Shown here in pieces: positions 1 through 13,699 of a stretch of DNA of 64,000 nt. The notes beneath the pieces are model-generated. The model did not search any database. It had not been told where the DNA came from and saw nothing but the letters and a program-made list of their open reading frames with translations. The stretch's first letter is position 1. Every line of letters starts with the position of its first letter. The translations under genes were made by a program, and so were the position numbers. This DNA is from Brachypodius melanocephalos (Eukaryota; Chordata; Aves; Passeriformes; Pycnonotidae), in assembly GCA_013398615.1 (NCBI GenBank), contig VZSR01001685.1, forward strand, positions 33,163,077 to 33,227,076, read 5' to 3'.

Positions 1-267
1 CATTCACATTTTCAATTAGTAAAACTTCCTTTCATTATTATAATGCCTGCTGAAACAGCAGCCACATCAGGGTGACAAATCCCGTTATCATGCTTTCTGC
101 AATTGTCTTCCAAAAAGGCGTCTATTGAAAGCATTGTCTGAGCGTGTGTATAATGCTGACAATCAAGCTCCACTCAGAGAGCTGGGGGAGGGTGTCTGGC
201 TGTGATCTATAGAGAAATGCATTTCTTTCCCGTGCTGCTGGTTCTTCAGTGCTGTGTGCCTGCGCTG

Positions 268-301
268 GGGCAATGCGCTCTGACGGGCAATGCGTACTGA
301 C
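268..301. repeat. 17-bp tandem duplication, two units
   Basis: Units 268-284 and 285-301 both begin GGGCAATGCG and end CTGAC, and they match at 15 of 17 positions, differing only at unit positions 11 and 12. The copies are directly adjacent. Each unit carries at least one CpG. This is seen directly in the sequence. Whether the units are protein-binding sites is not known. Confidence 0.85.
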
Positions 302-432
302 AAGATCAATCACTGAGCATTAGCGGAATTCTCATGCTTTCCACCTATTTTTCTTCCCTTTCTTTATTGAGCATGATCCTCTGCAGGTGTTATTTGTTTG
401 TCAGGGCTGTTACATAGCAAATGTTGAAATAA

Positions 433-447
433 TTTTTTTTTTTTTTT
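433..447. repeat. Poly-T tract (T15)
   Basis: An uninterrupted run of 15 T. Seen directly. No retrotransposed gene body is recognisable next to it. Confidence 0.9.
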
Positions 448-3400
448 AGGGAGTAGATAACAGCTGAACTCATATTGCAGACAATGGTTTCACAATGAAG
501 TACTAATCAACAAGAATGTGAAAATAATTCTTTAGGCATTAGAGGAAGAAATAAATGGCTTCTTGGAGCTGGGGAGCAAACAAAGCGGCATTAGGAGGCT
601 GATTTTTTTAAATCCTTTTTGAGTGGCTAACCAACCTAACGCACTTGTAATAGTGTTCCAGATTCTTAGCTTAGCCAACTCACCTAACTTAACCAGACAA
701 AATTATATTATTTATTTGTTCCACATGTGACACTGAAGAAAAACATGTGGATAACCAAAAAAAAAAAATCAGTTCATCTGGGGCTGGTCTTATACAGTTT
801 TCTTTTGCTGAGTTACATGCCACAAGCCAAATGTATTGCCTTAGGGTTGTTTTGCTTTTATTTATTTAATTATTTACTTATTGAATAGTTCCAACTTACA
901 TAATTTCCTACATCATCTAACTTTTGATGACCACATTCTCTTATATCATCCCACCTGAACATACACATATGGATCACAACTGTCGCATTAGGGGTTGATG
1001 TTCAGTTTTCCACATACAGAAGCTGGAATCCATTAATTTCAAGCATCCTAACAAGATATAGTTGGTCAATGCCAGAAATCCAGTAAACAGACTGCAAACT
1101 TGGCATTCTGCTGCCACAAAATTTCTGCAAATCACAGCCCTTTCACAGATGAGGGGCATTTTCAAATTAATATAATTGATAATTTTTATTTCTTAAGATT
1201 TTTTCAGTTCTTTTTGTTCTTCTCACATGCCTGTAAAAGTTCAGCACAACTGGGCCCTGCCAGGCTGGGAGAGTTCCTCGCTCCTGGCCCTACCAGTTTA
1301 GTTTTGCATTTTTTCGTCTGACTGGCCATCTCTGAAAGATTAATTAACCGTTAATTTAATGTCCATCAGTATTTCTATTAAGTAAAGCCAAGACAATTTT
1401 GCTCTTGGTCAGGTTTCTGGTAAGGAAGAAAATGTGTTTATTTTTTAATGATGTACTAGAGCTCCTGAAGTTGCTGTAAAGCATTCTTTATAAAGTGTGA
1501 AACACGAAAAAACACAGAAGAATAAAACAAAACCTAAAACTAAAGCCACTAAGGAATAATGATAAAAAGGGAAGAACGCAAATCATTTCTCATCCTTCCT
1601 ACTAGAGACGCATTTTATAGCTAATGCATTTAATGAGTCAACATTGACTTATATTGCCTGAAAGCTCACTGAATTATTGAGTATCTGTGGTATAGATTAT
1701 ATGGGAAAAATAGTTTGAAATGGCTTTTTCCTCTGTGAAAATTTAATTTTATTTATATTCAGCTGCAGTTATTTTCCAAGGTTGTTATTAGATGAGTTCA
1801 TCTTTCCTGTATATTTTAAAGAGCTAATGCAATTTAGTAAAAAATAGACTTTTTGCAGAAGCTTTAGAAGCTCTGCGGTTTGAAAAACACCTGAGGAAAG
1901 CTTAACTGAAAGAAGGACAAAAGAATAAATCAACAACAACAGCATTTCTCTGAGACATATGTCTACTAATTTAGCCCGAATAAAGCGTCTGTCATATACT
2001 GGGCTTTTTTTCAGATGGATAAATATTGACTTGGTTTGATTTTTTTTGGTGTGTGTCTTCTAAATAAATAATAACAATCTGAATATTTAATTTTTTCCCT
2101 TGGGTAATAGGAGGGCATGCTGCTGGTGAAGAGAGATGAAGAGAGAACTGCTCCAGGCACAGGTATAGTGCATCCTTCACTGCGGACCTGTTTATTACAT
2201 TTTCAACTTCCAGTCTTGGGTGGTAGATTGATTTGGCAGAGATTAGATAGGAGGTAGAAAGGAAAGCTGTCTTGTTAACCATTTCCCATATGATGATTTA
2301 ACATTGACTTGGCACTATTTTTTAGTGCCCTGCAAGCAGACAGTTTTCCAAAAGAAATGGTGTCTGCAGCTCATACGCAGAGCTTTTCGATAACTCTGCT
2401 TTGCAGACGTTTCTCTGAAAATCTGGCCATGGATGACACACCAGCGGGAGCCATATTAGCAATATCATGCTTGTCAAACACAGCTTTGAAAAATATTATT
2501 TATAGGGCTGACTGGTAATCAAACCCATTTTGTGAAAAACTTTGAAGTTCCGGAATGTGATTTTGGTCGCATTGGAATGAAAATGTGAGCTGTCAAATTT
2601 TTGGGGTTTTTGAGGAAGGAAATAAATATCTTGGGGACTAGCCAGGATTGCCAGGATGCACTCCCAGGAGGCATGGAAATGCCAGAACTCAGTCTGTGTT
2701 TCTTCTGAGTCTGCAAAACGCTCTTGATTCAGCAAAAAAGAAACATTTTCTCATGAAAAAACATGTAATCAATGGTTTTTCTACCATCCTCAGTGATTAG
2801 GCATCTAACTGTTTATCCATCCAGTAACCTCTGTACCACGCACTACGGTTCTCCATGGTTCCTGCCTGGCTAGTTAAACCTTTCATCTTTGGTACTGCTA
2901 ACCCCTCTGGTGCTTCTTAAGTGAACAAGAGTTATTAAACAATATGATTTGCCACCACAGTAAAACACATCACCTTTCTTTAACCATGCTGTCTTGCAGG
3001 GCTATGTATCCCAAGCTGCATGTGCCTCACGGTGGGCAAAGCAGAAGATTCTGGCTCTTGAGTGCAACCCTCAAAAATCATAACACATATGTTGATATGA
3101 CTCTCTACAGAAAGCCTTGGTTTCACTGGACCACAGCTTAAATTAATGAAATTTGGAGCAGAAAATCTCTGTGCATCTGATTACTTGGTCTCCATCTTTC
3201 AAATCATGTTCTTGTCCTCTGCTGATTCTGGAAAGAAATACTTGTTTGTTTAGTTTTCATATTCTTAAGTCAGAAGCTGCTCTCATCCATCAAACTAGTC
3301 CAGTGCACTTTGCAGAATAAAGGCTTTGTGTTGTAAATTCTTCTCTAAAACACGTTTCCATTAGGGCAGTGATTACATATTGTAGAGATAATTCCCATTC

Positions 3401-3952
3401 TGAGAGTGTGACACAGTGAAGCCTTAATTCCTCTCGTCATTACCACATTGCAAACAACCAGGCAGCAGCAGCAAAGACCCTGAGTCGCTGCTGGCATAAT
3501 GGCAAATTCATGTGCCTAAGAAGTGATGACAGGAAGGGCCACAGTCACAGCATAAGGGAAATATTAAAAAACCCAAACTTTCATTAGCAGGAATTAATTT
3601 GCACGGTCTTGCCAGGCCTACTGCACATGCTTAGGAGTTGTGTAAATAAATATCACCATCCTTCTGCTGTAGCTGTGAAGCTTGGTATAATTTAGGGATG
3701 AGCCTGTGGCTATGGGAAGCACTGGAAAGAGATCCCATGTGCTCTGCTCCCCAGCATGTGCTTCAAGCACCACAGCACGCTGCCTCCCAATAAAGAGGCT
3801 GTCAGACAGCCTGGCATGGCAGGGTATGAAGGGGGACATCCTAGCTCAGGGCACAGTGACCAGCCAGCACATATGACAGGACAAACCTCCAGAAATGAGG
3901 AAAAATGCAAACCAAGTAGATGGCTGTATCTTATCTGCCACACTCAGCATCG

Positions 3953-4108
3953 GAGAATCATAGGATGGTTTGGGTTGGTAGGCAGACTTTAGAGGTCATA
4001 CAGATTCCAAGCCCCTGCCATGAGCAGGGACACCTTTCAGTAGACCAGGTTGCTCAAAGCCCCATCCAACCTGGTCTTGCACACTTTAAAATACCTTCTC
4101 TGAGGAAG
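3953..4108 (-). mobile_element. CR1 LINE 3'-end fragment
   Basis: On the plus strand the segment opens with an AATCATAGGATGG-like block. It continues through the 'tttgggttgg', 'cccctgccatgagcagggacacc' and 'gaccaggttgctcaaagccccatccaacctgg' blocks that mark the 3' untranslated end of avian CR1, read in antisense. The element's own 3' end is therefore at about 3953 and it is 5'-truncated near 4108, as is usual for CR1. Several substitutions and a small indel near 3985 show it is an old, inactive copy. The exact 5' boundary is uncertain because similarity fades after about 4090. Confidence 0.9.
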
Positions 4109-7100
4109 GGTTAAAATTTAATCCTTCAACAAAATGCTCTCTTCATAGGCAGTAGAAGGAGCTTGTGCATAACCTGTGAGGGGAACACACACCGCCCTTT
4201 ATTCCCTCAAGGCCCCCATGAAGGCACGGGTAAATACCAATCCCAGGCTCTCTGCACCTTTTGGAGAGGTGGTCAGACTAAAGGCTCGAGTAAGGCCACC
4301 ATGAGGTGCCATCTGTGCAGACACCCCTCAAGATCTAATGGGACCTTTGGTCTGAAGACCTTAATGTGGTAAAGCACCTAAAATGTTTCACAGATAAAGG
4401 TCTAGACTAGAAAAGGAAAGCCTCTCTCCAAAGGAATACTGTAATTCTGGGACAATGTTCACTCATTTAGCTGGTTGTCTTTGCTTTAGGTTGTGACTGC
4501 TCATACTAATGTTTTACCTCACTCTCCATGTGGCTGAACTTTAAATGGAAAGTGGCATTATATACATGACCCAATAAACATACTCCTATACCAAAACCAC
4601 ATGTGGAAGGGGGCTCTGAGTTATTCTGAGGTTTCCTAAGATAGCAATGTGAACAAAATCTGACCTATAATTTTACACTGTATTTGTACAGTATTGCAGG
4701 TTTAGAAGAAATACAGCTAAAATACTTTCACACAAATAACCCTCATTTAAGAATTTATCTAATGTTTTTAAATTGAAACATTGCTTCACACACCAGTAGA
4801 GCAGTCTTGTTAAATATGATGCTGCCTCCTTGGAACTCACTTTTGGGCTGCCAAAGCTGTGTTGCTTGCTTTTTTCCTTTCTATGAACCAGCATAAAAAT
4901 CTTGGTGGAAGGGTGAACTTTGCTGCTCTGAGCCAGCCCTTGCTCCCAAACAGCATCAGGTGGGGAACAGCCTCACACTGAACCAGCATGCTGAAGAACC
5001 AATGTGAGAGAGAGAAAAATTATAAATTCAAATCCATCCAGATCACTGAAAGTGTCAGAATGTCTCTTGCTTTTAAGACTATCCTGGACTTTACTTTAAG
5101 GCAGCCAATCATTTCTAAATTCTGTGTAAATATGTATTTCATTTTCTAAAATCTTCAAGTCTCCAGTTTTTCTTTGATTTTTTAAAAATTATTGTTTCTG
5201 CTCATCTAATTTGTTACTATACATAATTTCTTTCAGAAATAATACACTAAAGTAATTGCAGTGCTTTAGAAACACACAAAGGAATGGTCTTTGACATAGC
5301 AGAAAATATGAACATTGATTCAGTGCAAGCCACACTACCCAAAAACTCATTGTGTCTGGGACAGATAAAAATCCACATTTCAAGCATAAATGACAACAGG
5401 CATCCATACAATAAGGGACTTATAATATTACCAATAAAAATGGTAGTTATTATTGATAGGCACTGTGATCCAACATTTGGTAATTCTTTTAGGCCTTGCT
5501 ATGCTCCTAAGATGGTTGCAGTGGTGCCAGTTCATCAAGACAGCAGGAATGACAAGCCACTGTCAGAAGGGGATCCAGTTAATTCATTATATTATTTGAT
5601 ATATTAAATGCTGGGGTCATATTGAGCAAAGATAGGTTGCATTGCTCCTTTTGCCTTGGTCTTCTTGTCAATAGGATTAATTTAGGATAATGTTAAACCC
5701 TCTGCACTTCCTTATAGGCAGCTGATAATTTATTAAAGCATATTTGGTTGTGATATTCATTTCTAAAGAGCACAATGATGCTCTTTTATTAGCATAACCA
5801 CTCAAACTGTGTCCACAGTCTAAAAGCAGTTTCTACAAATCATAATCACTTGAGAATTTTATTCTGAAATTAAGGCTTTAAGAGTTTTGATTAATTCACT
5901 AATTTCAAGATTTCTGCTTTAAATACTTGAAGAGTGTGCATTAGCACTTTGTCATTCATGGTATATAGAGCATGTGACACCCATGATATCTCAAAACTGA
6001 AATTAATCTGCACTTTAATCTAACACCAAGCAGGAGCAATGGTGATGGAAATTACCTGAGGTCCCACAACATTCAAAGATGATTCATAGTCTAGGGTCCC
6101 ATGAAGGTGCTGTGAAACTTTGCCATCAACTTCAGCCCTGTACAAGAAGTAACTAAGTACACTAGAAATTTGCTCTGATGAAACATTAACTTTACTGAGC
6201 ACAGAACAGTACACTACATCTGAAAAATGTCACATCCTTCTGTTTCATACTCTCCCTTGACCAGGACCAGTCAGCCAAAAGTTGGTGGAAGCTGTTTGGT
6301 ATCGTCCTGTGCCTCCTGTTTATCCCTTGTCAGAGGCAGGTGTCCTTTTGGCCTCAGCCTCAGTTTCCCAAGTTCAGGGAATGGGATGTGAAATGCTGAG
6401 GTATATCACAGCCTGACTGAGGTTTATAATTTGCAATTATCCCAATGGCTGTGAGCATTCCTCAGATGGATACTGATAAGCAGCACAGAGAATGCAGTGG
6501 AAGGGTGTATTAGGCTATTTCATTATTGTTCCAGCTGCAGCATGCAGCCCTCCTTTTGAGACTAGACAAGAACTGTATGGGAGAAACCTCTCAAACACTA
6601 CAGATGATCTAAGGTGGCTTTTTCTGATAGGAGGGTACCATGGATGCCAAAGGAATACCAGCCACATAACATTCATGGCTGACAGGCTGTTAAAGGTGAG
6701 TTTTGTGGCCAACGGATCAGACAGAACTGTTATGCGTCCTTCTACTTTTCTGCTACAGGTTTCCCAGGTGTGCATCTCAGGGTTTGTGTTCCGCCTGTTA
6801 GAGCACATCCCCATTTGTCACATGGATGGAAAAGGGCCAGGGGCAGAACTAAACCTCTGCCTCTACAATCTGTGGTTTCAAGAGACACATTTGAAATAAC
6901 ACAGAGACCTCCAAAAGCACCCAAGAACTGAGGAAATAAAAGCTGTGCAGCAGTAGTCATAAAAGACAGCATATGTGGTTTAACTGAATTTGTCTGGAGT
7001 CCAATTAAGCAATAAGACACGATGGGGTGTGTCTTATTACTGGGCCATCAATGCAGGTCTCTGGGGCACTGTGAGGCACAGGGCCAAAGTGCAAAGTGCA

Positions 7101-7689
7101 TTAACAGCCCGGTAATACATGCTCTGTCATGTCCCACTGTTTCCAGAGGATAATGTTTGTCTCTTGAAAGGAAGGAATAAGAAAAGGTCCTTGAAAAATT
7201 TGGGAACAAAGAACAAATTTTCTTGTGAGAGTTTAGCAGAATGGAAGACATACCTTTGGAGATGTGAGATGGAAGACTGTTGGCTGCCTGGAGCTTCTTG
7301 TTAGACTTCAGACATCTCACTAATGGCCATGTAGGGATCATTTTCCTAACTTCTGAGTTCACCTGGCTTTTGTGTGAGAAAAACCCCATTTTATGTGCAA
7401 AATCAAAGGCAATATATGATGCTGAAAAATTTATAGTACTGAAAAAAAGAGGTGGAAATACATGAAAGACCATTTAAAAACCCCCAAAATTTCTTAATTC
7501 AGCACATCCAGATAAAACAGTAGCATGTGTTTTCAATTTTTTGGCCAAGAAAATCAAAGTATTTGCTGTCATTTTTTGTATGCAATACTGGAAAGATTGT
7601 TGAGGAGTCCTGGAAACCTCATCTTAGAGCAATAGTGAAATAATCTGGTTAGAGTGACATCAAAACTCAGACAAACTAATGGACCAGCA
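4109..7689. other. Unique noncoding DNA
   Basis: No gene recognised. The longest frames (about 107 codons near 5284-5607, about 135 near 6492-6899 and about 141 on the minus strand near 7048-7473) overlap ORFs on the other strand or in other frames. They show no known motif, signal peptide or domain and are treated as chance. No repeat family was recognised in this stretch. Confidence 0.6.
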
Positions 7690-8060
7690 AATGAGGGGTT
7701 CAATCAATGCAGATTTATATGATAATAATAAATAATTATGTCAATCAATATGGTTTCATGGAAAATACATCTTGTCAAATTAATTTAATCATATTTTTAT
7801 GAAGTTACGATATACATTGGTAAAAATGCCTATAATGACTTAATATATTTAAAGTGAATCACTTCACCTTAGTATCCCAAGAATATCTTGATTAAAAATT
7901 AGCATCATACAACACCAATATTTCAAATGGATTCAAAACTGACCATATGATAGCATTCAGAAAAGCACCATAAATGAGTTTTTCTATCCAATCTAGAGGG
8001 CCTGCAGTGGCATCCCAAAGATGGTGAGTGTGATAATGTGGTTCAGTATTTTTATAAGCA
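7690..8060 (+). mobile_element. Ancient CR1-type LINE, reverse transcriptase remnant
   Basis: The plus strand around 7744-7930 follows the order of a CR1/L3-like ORF2 reverse transcriptase core. A 'YGFMENTSCQINL'-like stretch stands where live elements have QHGFMKxRSCxTNL. This is followed by a degraded 'LIYL' strand, a position where 'DFSKAFDxVPH' is expected but is broken by a stop, and then 'ILIKN' matching the ILIKKL motif. At about 7930-7960 a 'QMDSKLTI'-like stretch matches the IKWIKNWL region. Stops and frame breaks show it is long dead. It resembles CR1 subfamilies shared by turtles and birds more than the young avian tails elsewhere in the window. The ends are approximate and no target-site duplication was found. 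Confidence 0.65.
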
Positions 8061-11000
8061 AGCTGGGGGAAATAATGGAAATTTTTAGACAGGTAAATAA
8101 ATACTGCTGAGGAAAATTAATAAACAAACTACAGAATAAAACAATATAGACCCCTTAGTTAAAGCGAAATAAATTGAATGTCATGTACTTTCATAAAGAC
8201 AGAGATGCCTGAAACTTCCAGAGATTGCCTCAAATGTCTGCACTCAGTCTTCCAGGTATGCATAGAAATGTCTAAGCTAAGTGGCAAGTGGAGAGAAAAA
8301 GTAGAGAAATATCTAAGGCCCCAAGGCAACCTAATTTATTTCCTTGTACCTACAGCCTATGACAAACTTGAACTTCCTTCCTGGCTGCCCACTAAAGGTA
8401 GTTTCCTAAATTGTGCAAGCATGTCTGATGATACCTGCAGACAAGAGTGGATACTTGCAGCTCCTGATACTCTATGTGCACATTTCTACAGAAAAACCAC
8501 TATTTTTCACATACTGACTTTCTATTTTATTTTCACAACTGTTATGGGCTGGTTTTGAACCATACTGTTAACTTCAATTCTTCTTTATTTTTTTCTAGTA
8601 CTGGCAAAGCAGATATAGCAGGTACTTTTGTGTGGAGGGCAAAATGCAACCAAAGCAAGCTCACTTCTTCCACTGCAAAGCCTTGACACTTATTCTGTGA
8701 AAATCATGAATGGGTGCCTTGTATGAAAAATCATCCAGTGACGGGCTTTGAGTGAAGTCCTACACCCGTGTTAGAACATTGCTCTGGCTGGGCTGTCAAA
8801 GTCACATCTAGGTCTGGAGAGTCGGTGGATTTGAAATGACTTGCTCAACAGTCACAAGACAAACACTGAACCTTCGTAATTTCCAGCCTTATGAAAAAAA
8901 CAAAGATGTCTGTTGAATTCAATCTCCGGTGTCTTCCTCCCCTAATCTAATCAATGCCAACACATTTTTTACTAAGGATTGTGTCTGTGCATCACCCATT
9001 ATGACCTGCAGGCTCAGAGGGATCAGTCCAGTGGCCTGCCAGAGCCCAGTACCCTGCAACACTGGGACCAGATGAAACGTGGATAGGGGCTCCCCTGCAT
9101 TCTGGAATCTGATGGCAGCTGACTTTACCTCATGCAGGACACATGATTCTTCAAATACCTGTGATTTGGTATTGCTTTTGGGTTAAGAGGAATGCAACAG
9201 ATAGGTTCTGATTTCAAGCCTAGAAGGGTTTATCTTAGATTACTGACATCTACCTGTAAGGAAATCAACATAAAAAATTAATTCATACAGTCATATTTAG
9301 AGAAACATTCTCACAAGATGTATCTTTCTTTAGTTTTGGCTGTTAAAAGCATTTCACCAGCAGCTCCCTTCTCCATTTCCAAAAAGCCTTGGTTACTCTG
9401 GATTGGCACCTTCTAAGGTCCAATTACTGTCTCTCATTTTCACTTCAAGGTTTCATTCTCTACAAATGAAATCTGGAGAGCAGATTATGACTGAGAAGCA
9501 AACATCATTAAGGAGAGAGAGATACTAAAAATCATCCTGTACAAATTAGAAATGCTGATATAAATTACTGGAATAATTTTTGGTGTGGAAAATGAAAGAT
9601 AATGTGTACATGGAAAATGGAAATTACTTTCACCTGTAAAAGAGAAGGACTGTGAAAAAAGAGGGGAACTGGAGTATGAGAGAGCAGAGGCCTTTCCCAG
9701 CAGTGCTTACCCAGCCATAGTGTGTGTGCAGAGTGCTGAACACAAACACACCAGCTTTCCACCAGCACTGGTTCAGCTCTCTGCTTCTGGATTTGGTTTT
9801 CACACCTGGAAAAATCCAAGAACCGTCTTCAAAGAGCTCAACATCATTTTGCCAATTTGTCACTGAAATAGGGGTTTGTCTTCTCTACTTTCTCAAGGAA
9901 TGAAACAGATGGAAGAACAGAAGAGAAATATCAATACTTCATCACATACTTACAGTATTAAATAGGTATATTCATCTGTATATAAATAGACACACGTGCA
10001 CATAAAAACATAGGCAACCTTACCACGAGAATAGCTGCCTCAGCCTGCTAGGATACACCCACAGCCACATGTGCGTGTGAACATGCACACATTATATAAC
10101 CTTGGTTTTGTAGTTGAAATCACTACATGAAAATATTCAATTCAGAACTGTTTCCATGGGAATATCGGGGCTTGCACATCATTGTGAAGAAACATCTGTC
10201 CTGATTTGGGATTTCACCAATGTACCTTAGCTTTACTTGCTTAATGTTGGTTGAGATTTTACAGTCAAAAGCCCTCAGGCAAATTAAACTAGCCATGTAC
10301 ACCCTCAGGGAAATGAGACTTTAGTTACATGCCTGATACCAATTGATGCCAACTAGAAGAACTTTATGATATTAATGAATGTCTATAATTAAAGAACTGT
10401 TAATTAAAGTGAGTCAACCAGTCTATTGGAAATCTCATACTCTTTTTTGAACCTGACTTTCTCATGTAATTGTATTTCAAGATGACTTAGAATCACTTAG
10501 CAATTACTGCATTTTGCAAGAACTGAGCAGAGTTCTAGCCATCCTGTTCATTGATTTTGACTATAGAATAGCAATTCAAATCCCTAACAGAGTCGAGAAA
10601 TTTTTCTCTTAAAAACTCAGCTAAGTTTTTCACTTAAGTCTGTGTCCTAACATCTGCACATGATAATGCATTTTCAAGATAAAAAGTATTTGTATTGCAC
10701 TCATTTTCCTTCAGTTCCAGTTTTGAAGGGTTTTCTAAATGCGGATACTGTTTTAAATATCTCCTTAGGAAATATCCATTATCCAAACATCCAAAGATAT
10801 CCATTATCTTGTAACACAATCCCATTAAGGACAAGTCAGTGCTATGAACGCATGAGCGGCTTGCATAAATTGCCAGGATGCTCTATCCCATGCTCATGGC
10901 ATCAAAGGCCAGTGATAAGGGCCATCAGCAGCACTGCCAGTTCTTACTGTGAGCTCTGCACTTTTATGCTGTACCAAGAGCTCCCACTTGCTGGAATCAG

Positions 11001-13139
11001 GTGATTTTTTAATGTTAAAAGATCTGATTCTAACTGAAAGAGTGTTTCTAGCTCTTACGGCGGTAAAAAGCCTTAAAGAGCTCCCAAGAGCAGCTTCAAA
11101 GTCATCAAAAACCTGAAATAAAATAGGGAAGGCCCATTCAAATTAAGTTCTTGATATACAAAGGATAGCACTGGCTAGTACAGTTCACACTCCTAAAGCC
11201 ACAGGCTAATAAAAGTTAGACTCTGCTGCAACTTAGCAAAGGATAGGTCAGCAGTCTGAGTGCAAAGCTAATAAATTAGTAGCCCTAGTAGTAATTTACT
11301 GCTCTTAAGTGAAAATGTTTTATGTTGTTTTGATTTTTTCATTAGGCAGAGGAATCTTGGTTGGTATTTTCTGCTTTTTAAATATCATCTTAAAATGTAG
11401 AACTACATCTGGCACTGGGTTAATACTCACATTATAGGCAGGTGCCAGCCCACCTCATCACTCTGCAACTAAATGTGGATTTTTTGGGGATTTTTCTGTA
11501 CTGTTTGGTTCACTGGACACACCTGAGGTACTCTGACACCAGCAGAAAAAATTAACCACAGTTCTGCCAGGCTGGTTCAGGTGAACTCAGAGATCTTCAC
11601 CTAGACTCAGAGAAAGGTCTGCAATCTTTCAAGCTGAAGTCAGCTACAAATTGGGGCTTGGAAAAGGAACAGAAGGTGGATATAAGTTTGGAAGTGTAAT
11701 TTTAAGCGGCACTTTAAGCTTTCAGAATAAAGTATGAAGAGGAATCTCCTCTGCCCATCTCTAATGATAATCAAGATAATGAATTCTGCGATAGCTGCAA
11801 TTTTAAGACTTAGTTAAGCAATTCTCAAGTAACCTACATGAATTTAACACACAAAAATAATTAAACATGCTATGGAACAGATGCTGCACAAACAACAGCA
11901 ATCAAATGATTCACACTTAGCAGACCTTACCTAGCAGTTAGTTTACAGCATCTCTGTGTCTGAAAGAGAAAGGCAGACATAATGTACATAATTTCAAACA
12001 CAGCACACCTGACTCCCAACATCTAGGAAAAATCAATAATTTTATTCCATTTTCGTTTTGTTTGAGCCTTTTATTCATAGGTTTTACATTTATATATGTA
12101 TATATCAAAACGCATTCTCAAAATGATAATTTTGTATCTCAGCAGCACACTGGTAAAAAACAAAAATTCCAAATGCAGACAATTCAGAGTCAGGTTTTAA
12201 CATGGCTTAGGTGCACTTGCATGTGGAAAAGACATAACCATGTGCCCACTGAAAGCTCTCATGATTATTCATTCAGACTCATCAACTGTAAGCCAAAAGA
12301 GCAATCTGGTGATTTTATATATATATTCATGTAGACTCTTCTTGGATCATGGAGCAAATATACAGATAATGTAAAAATTGTTCATATGCTTGTGTATTGT
12401 GGACAGTGACTTGCTACCAAGGCATGTCATCAAGGTATGTTCATTTTATGTATTGGTTACCTTTCAGGTACTGCAATGATAGCAAATAAATATTTATAAT
12501 AATAATCAGACAAAATTTCAGGGATTTGACCCATTTTCTATGTCGCCTAAGTAAGGGGTGCATGAGCTAGAAGAAACCAATAAATTGCCCTAACAATTAG
12601 GGGGAAGTGTAAATAAAAGAAACAGAAAGCTCAGAGGACAACAAAAGGGAGCTGATTTACATGAAACTTTCAGATTGACTTAATGTGCATAGCTCCCGAG
12701 GAAGTTTCAGGGCAAAATTCAGCAGTGACACAAGTGATGGTGTAAGTTAGATATGTGTCAATCACAAAAAGAGTGTCAACTGGGAGAACTGGCAACATAC
12801 TTTAGTAGCACTTTCATGGGGTGATTTGATGATGGATGGTTGTGTGATCTAAACTGTAATTTATGCACTGTGGCAACTGAAGTGGAGGTTGGCAGCACAG
12901 AGAGTAGATGACAAGGGTGAAAAAATAAAACAGGCTTTCACCTTTAGTCACAATATCTCCATCCTTCCAAAAAACACGCTGGGGATATTGCAGCCTGCAT
13001 TTACCAGGGCTGAACATCACCATCACTGAGTCACTCACAGGTGCCAATGCCAAATATTTTGCTGATGTACTAAATGATCTTTGACACTGACTTCCTTTTC
13101 CTGATTGATTTCACCTGAATTGACTCAATTGCATTTCAA
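8061..13139. other. Unique noncoding DNA
   Basis: AT-rich sequence without a recognisable gene. A frame of about 126 codons at 8178-8558 overlaps another frame and has no known domain. The segment near 9000-9200 is less AT-rich, but I could not assign it to a repeat family. No tRNA-like A/B box pair was noticed. Confidence 0.6.
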
Positions 13140-13155
13140 GGGGCGGGGGGGTGGG
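13140..13155 (+). other. Potential G-quadruplex motif
   Basis: The plus strand has G-runs GGGG-C-GGGGGGG-T-GGG, enough for four runs of three or more G with one-base loops. Short loops usually favour a stable quadruplex. It stands alone in AT-rich DNA and is not in a CpG island. Confidence 0.7.
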
Positions 13156-13520
13156 TAGGAATCTACATTTGAAATTCAACAATTTCATTAAATGTTATTA
13201 TTCTCTCCTTTCCCATGTTTTGACCTCTCAGCTAGCACTGTGCCTGACTGACTACCTGCCCACCACTTGAGGCCATCTCTTGAGGATATTAAAGATCACA
13301 ACAACACAGACAGCAGCAGCTCTTTTGTTCTGCAAGGCTCTTAGTGTGAGAGGAATGGCTCTGACACAGCCTTATGCCAACCTGTTTTAGTTGACACAGG
13401 AAGAGATGTATAAGCCAGATCTGTCAGAGTTGAAGAGACAGAGAGCCACCAGGAATTCTCACCATTAGTGAGCCCTCGTAAAATTGCCAAAATTCTCCTG
13501 TAAAGCTGCTTTTTGGGCAG

Positions 13521-13553
13521 AATATTGATTTTTTTTCCACAGAAATCAATATT
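13521..13553. repeat. Perfect 11-bp inverted repeat (hairpin)
   Basis: The left arm AATATTGATTT (13521-13531) is exactly complementary to the right arm AAATCAATATT (13543-13553) across an 11-nt spacer. The arms are AT-rich. A ggggg...cccc mini-inverted repeat follows about 25 bp downstream. It could be a cruciform-prone site, an eroded MITE terminus or chance. Confidence 0.8.
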
Positions 13554-13699
13554 TTTGTTAAAGGCGTATCTGGAGGGGGTTTTTGCCCCTGATTATTTGA
13601 AGTTTTCATTGAAATACTGTATACTTCAATTTCCAGGGGGTTTTGTTGATTTTTTTTTATAACCTTAGGAACAATATAATTCCGAATCAAAGCAGTTTT

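Larger units (their letters stand above)
1..3951. other. Unique noncoding DNA, left flank
   Basis: No defensible gene is seen. The short ORFs here (all under 100 codons) lack recognisable domains and overlap one another in several frames. The stretch holds a 15-T tract at 433-447, a 17-bp tandem duplication at 268-301, and otherwise AT-rich unique sequence. The segment around 100-340 keeps several CpG dinucleotides against a CpG-poor background, which can indicate selection or simply recent origin. It could be intergenic or intronic. Confidence 0.7.
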
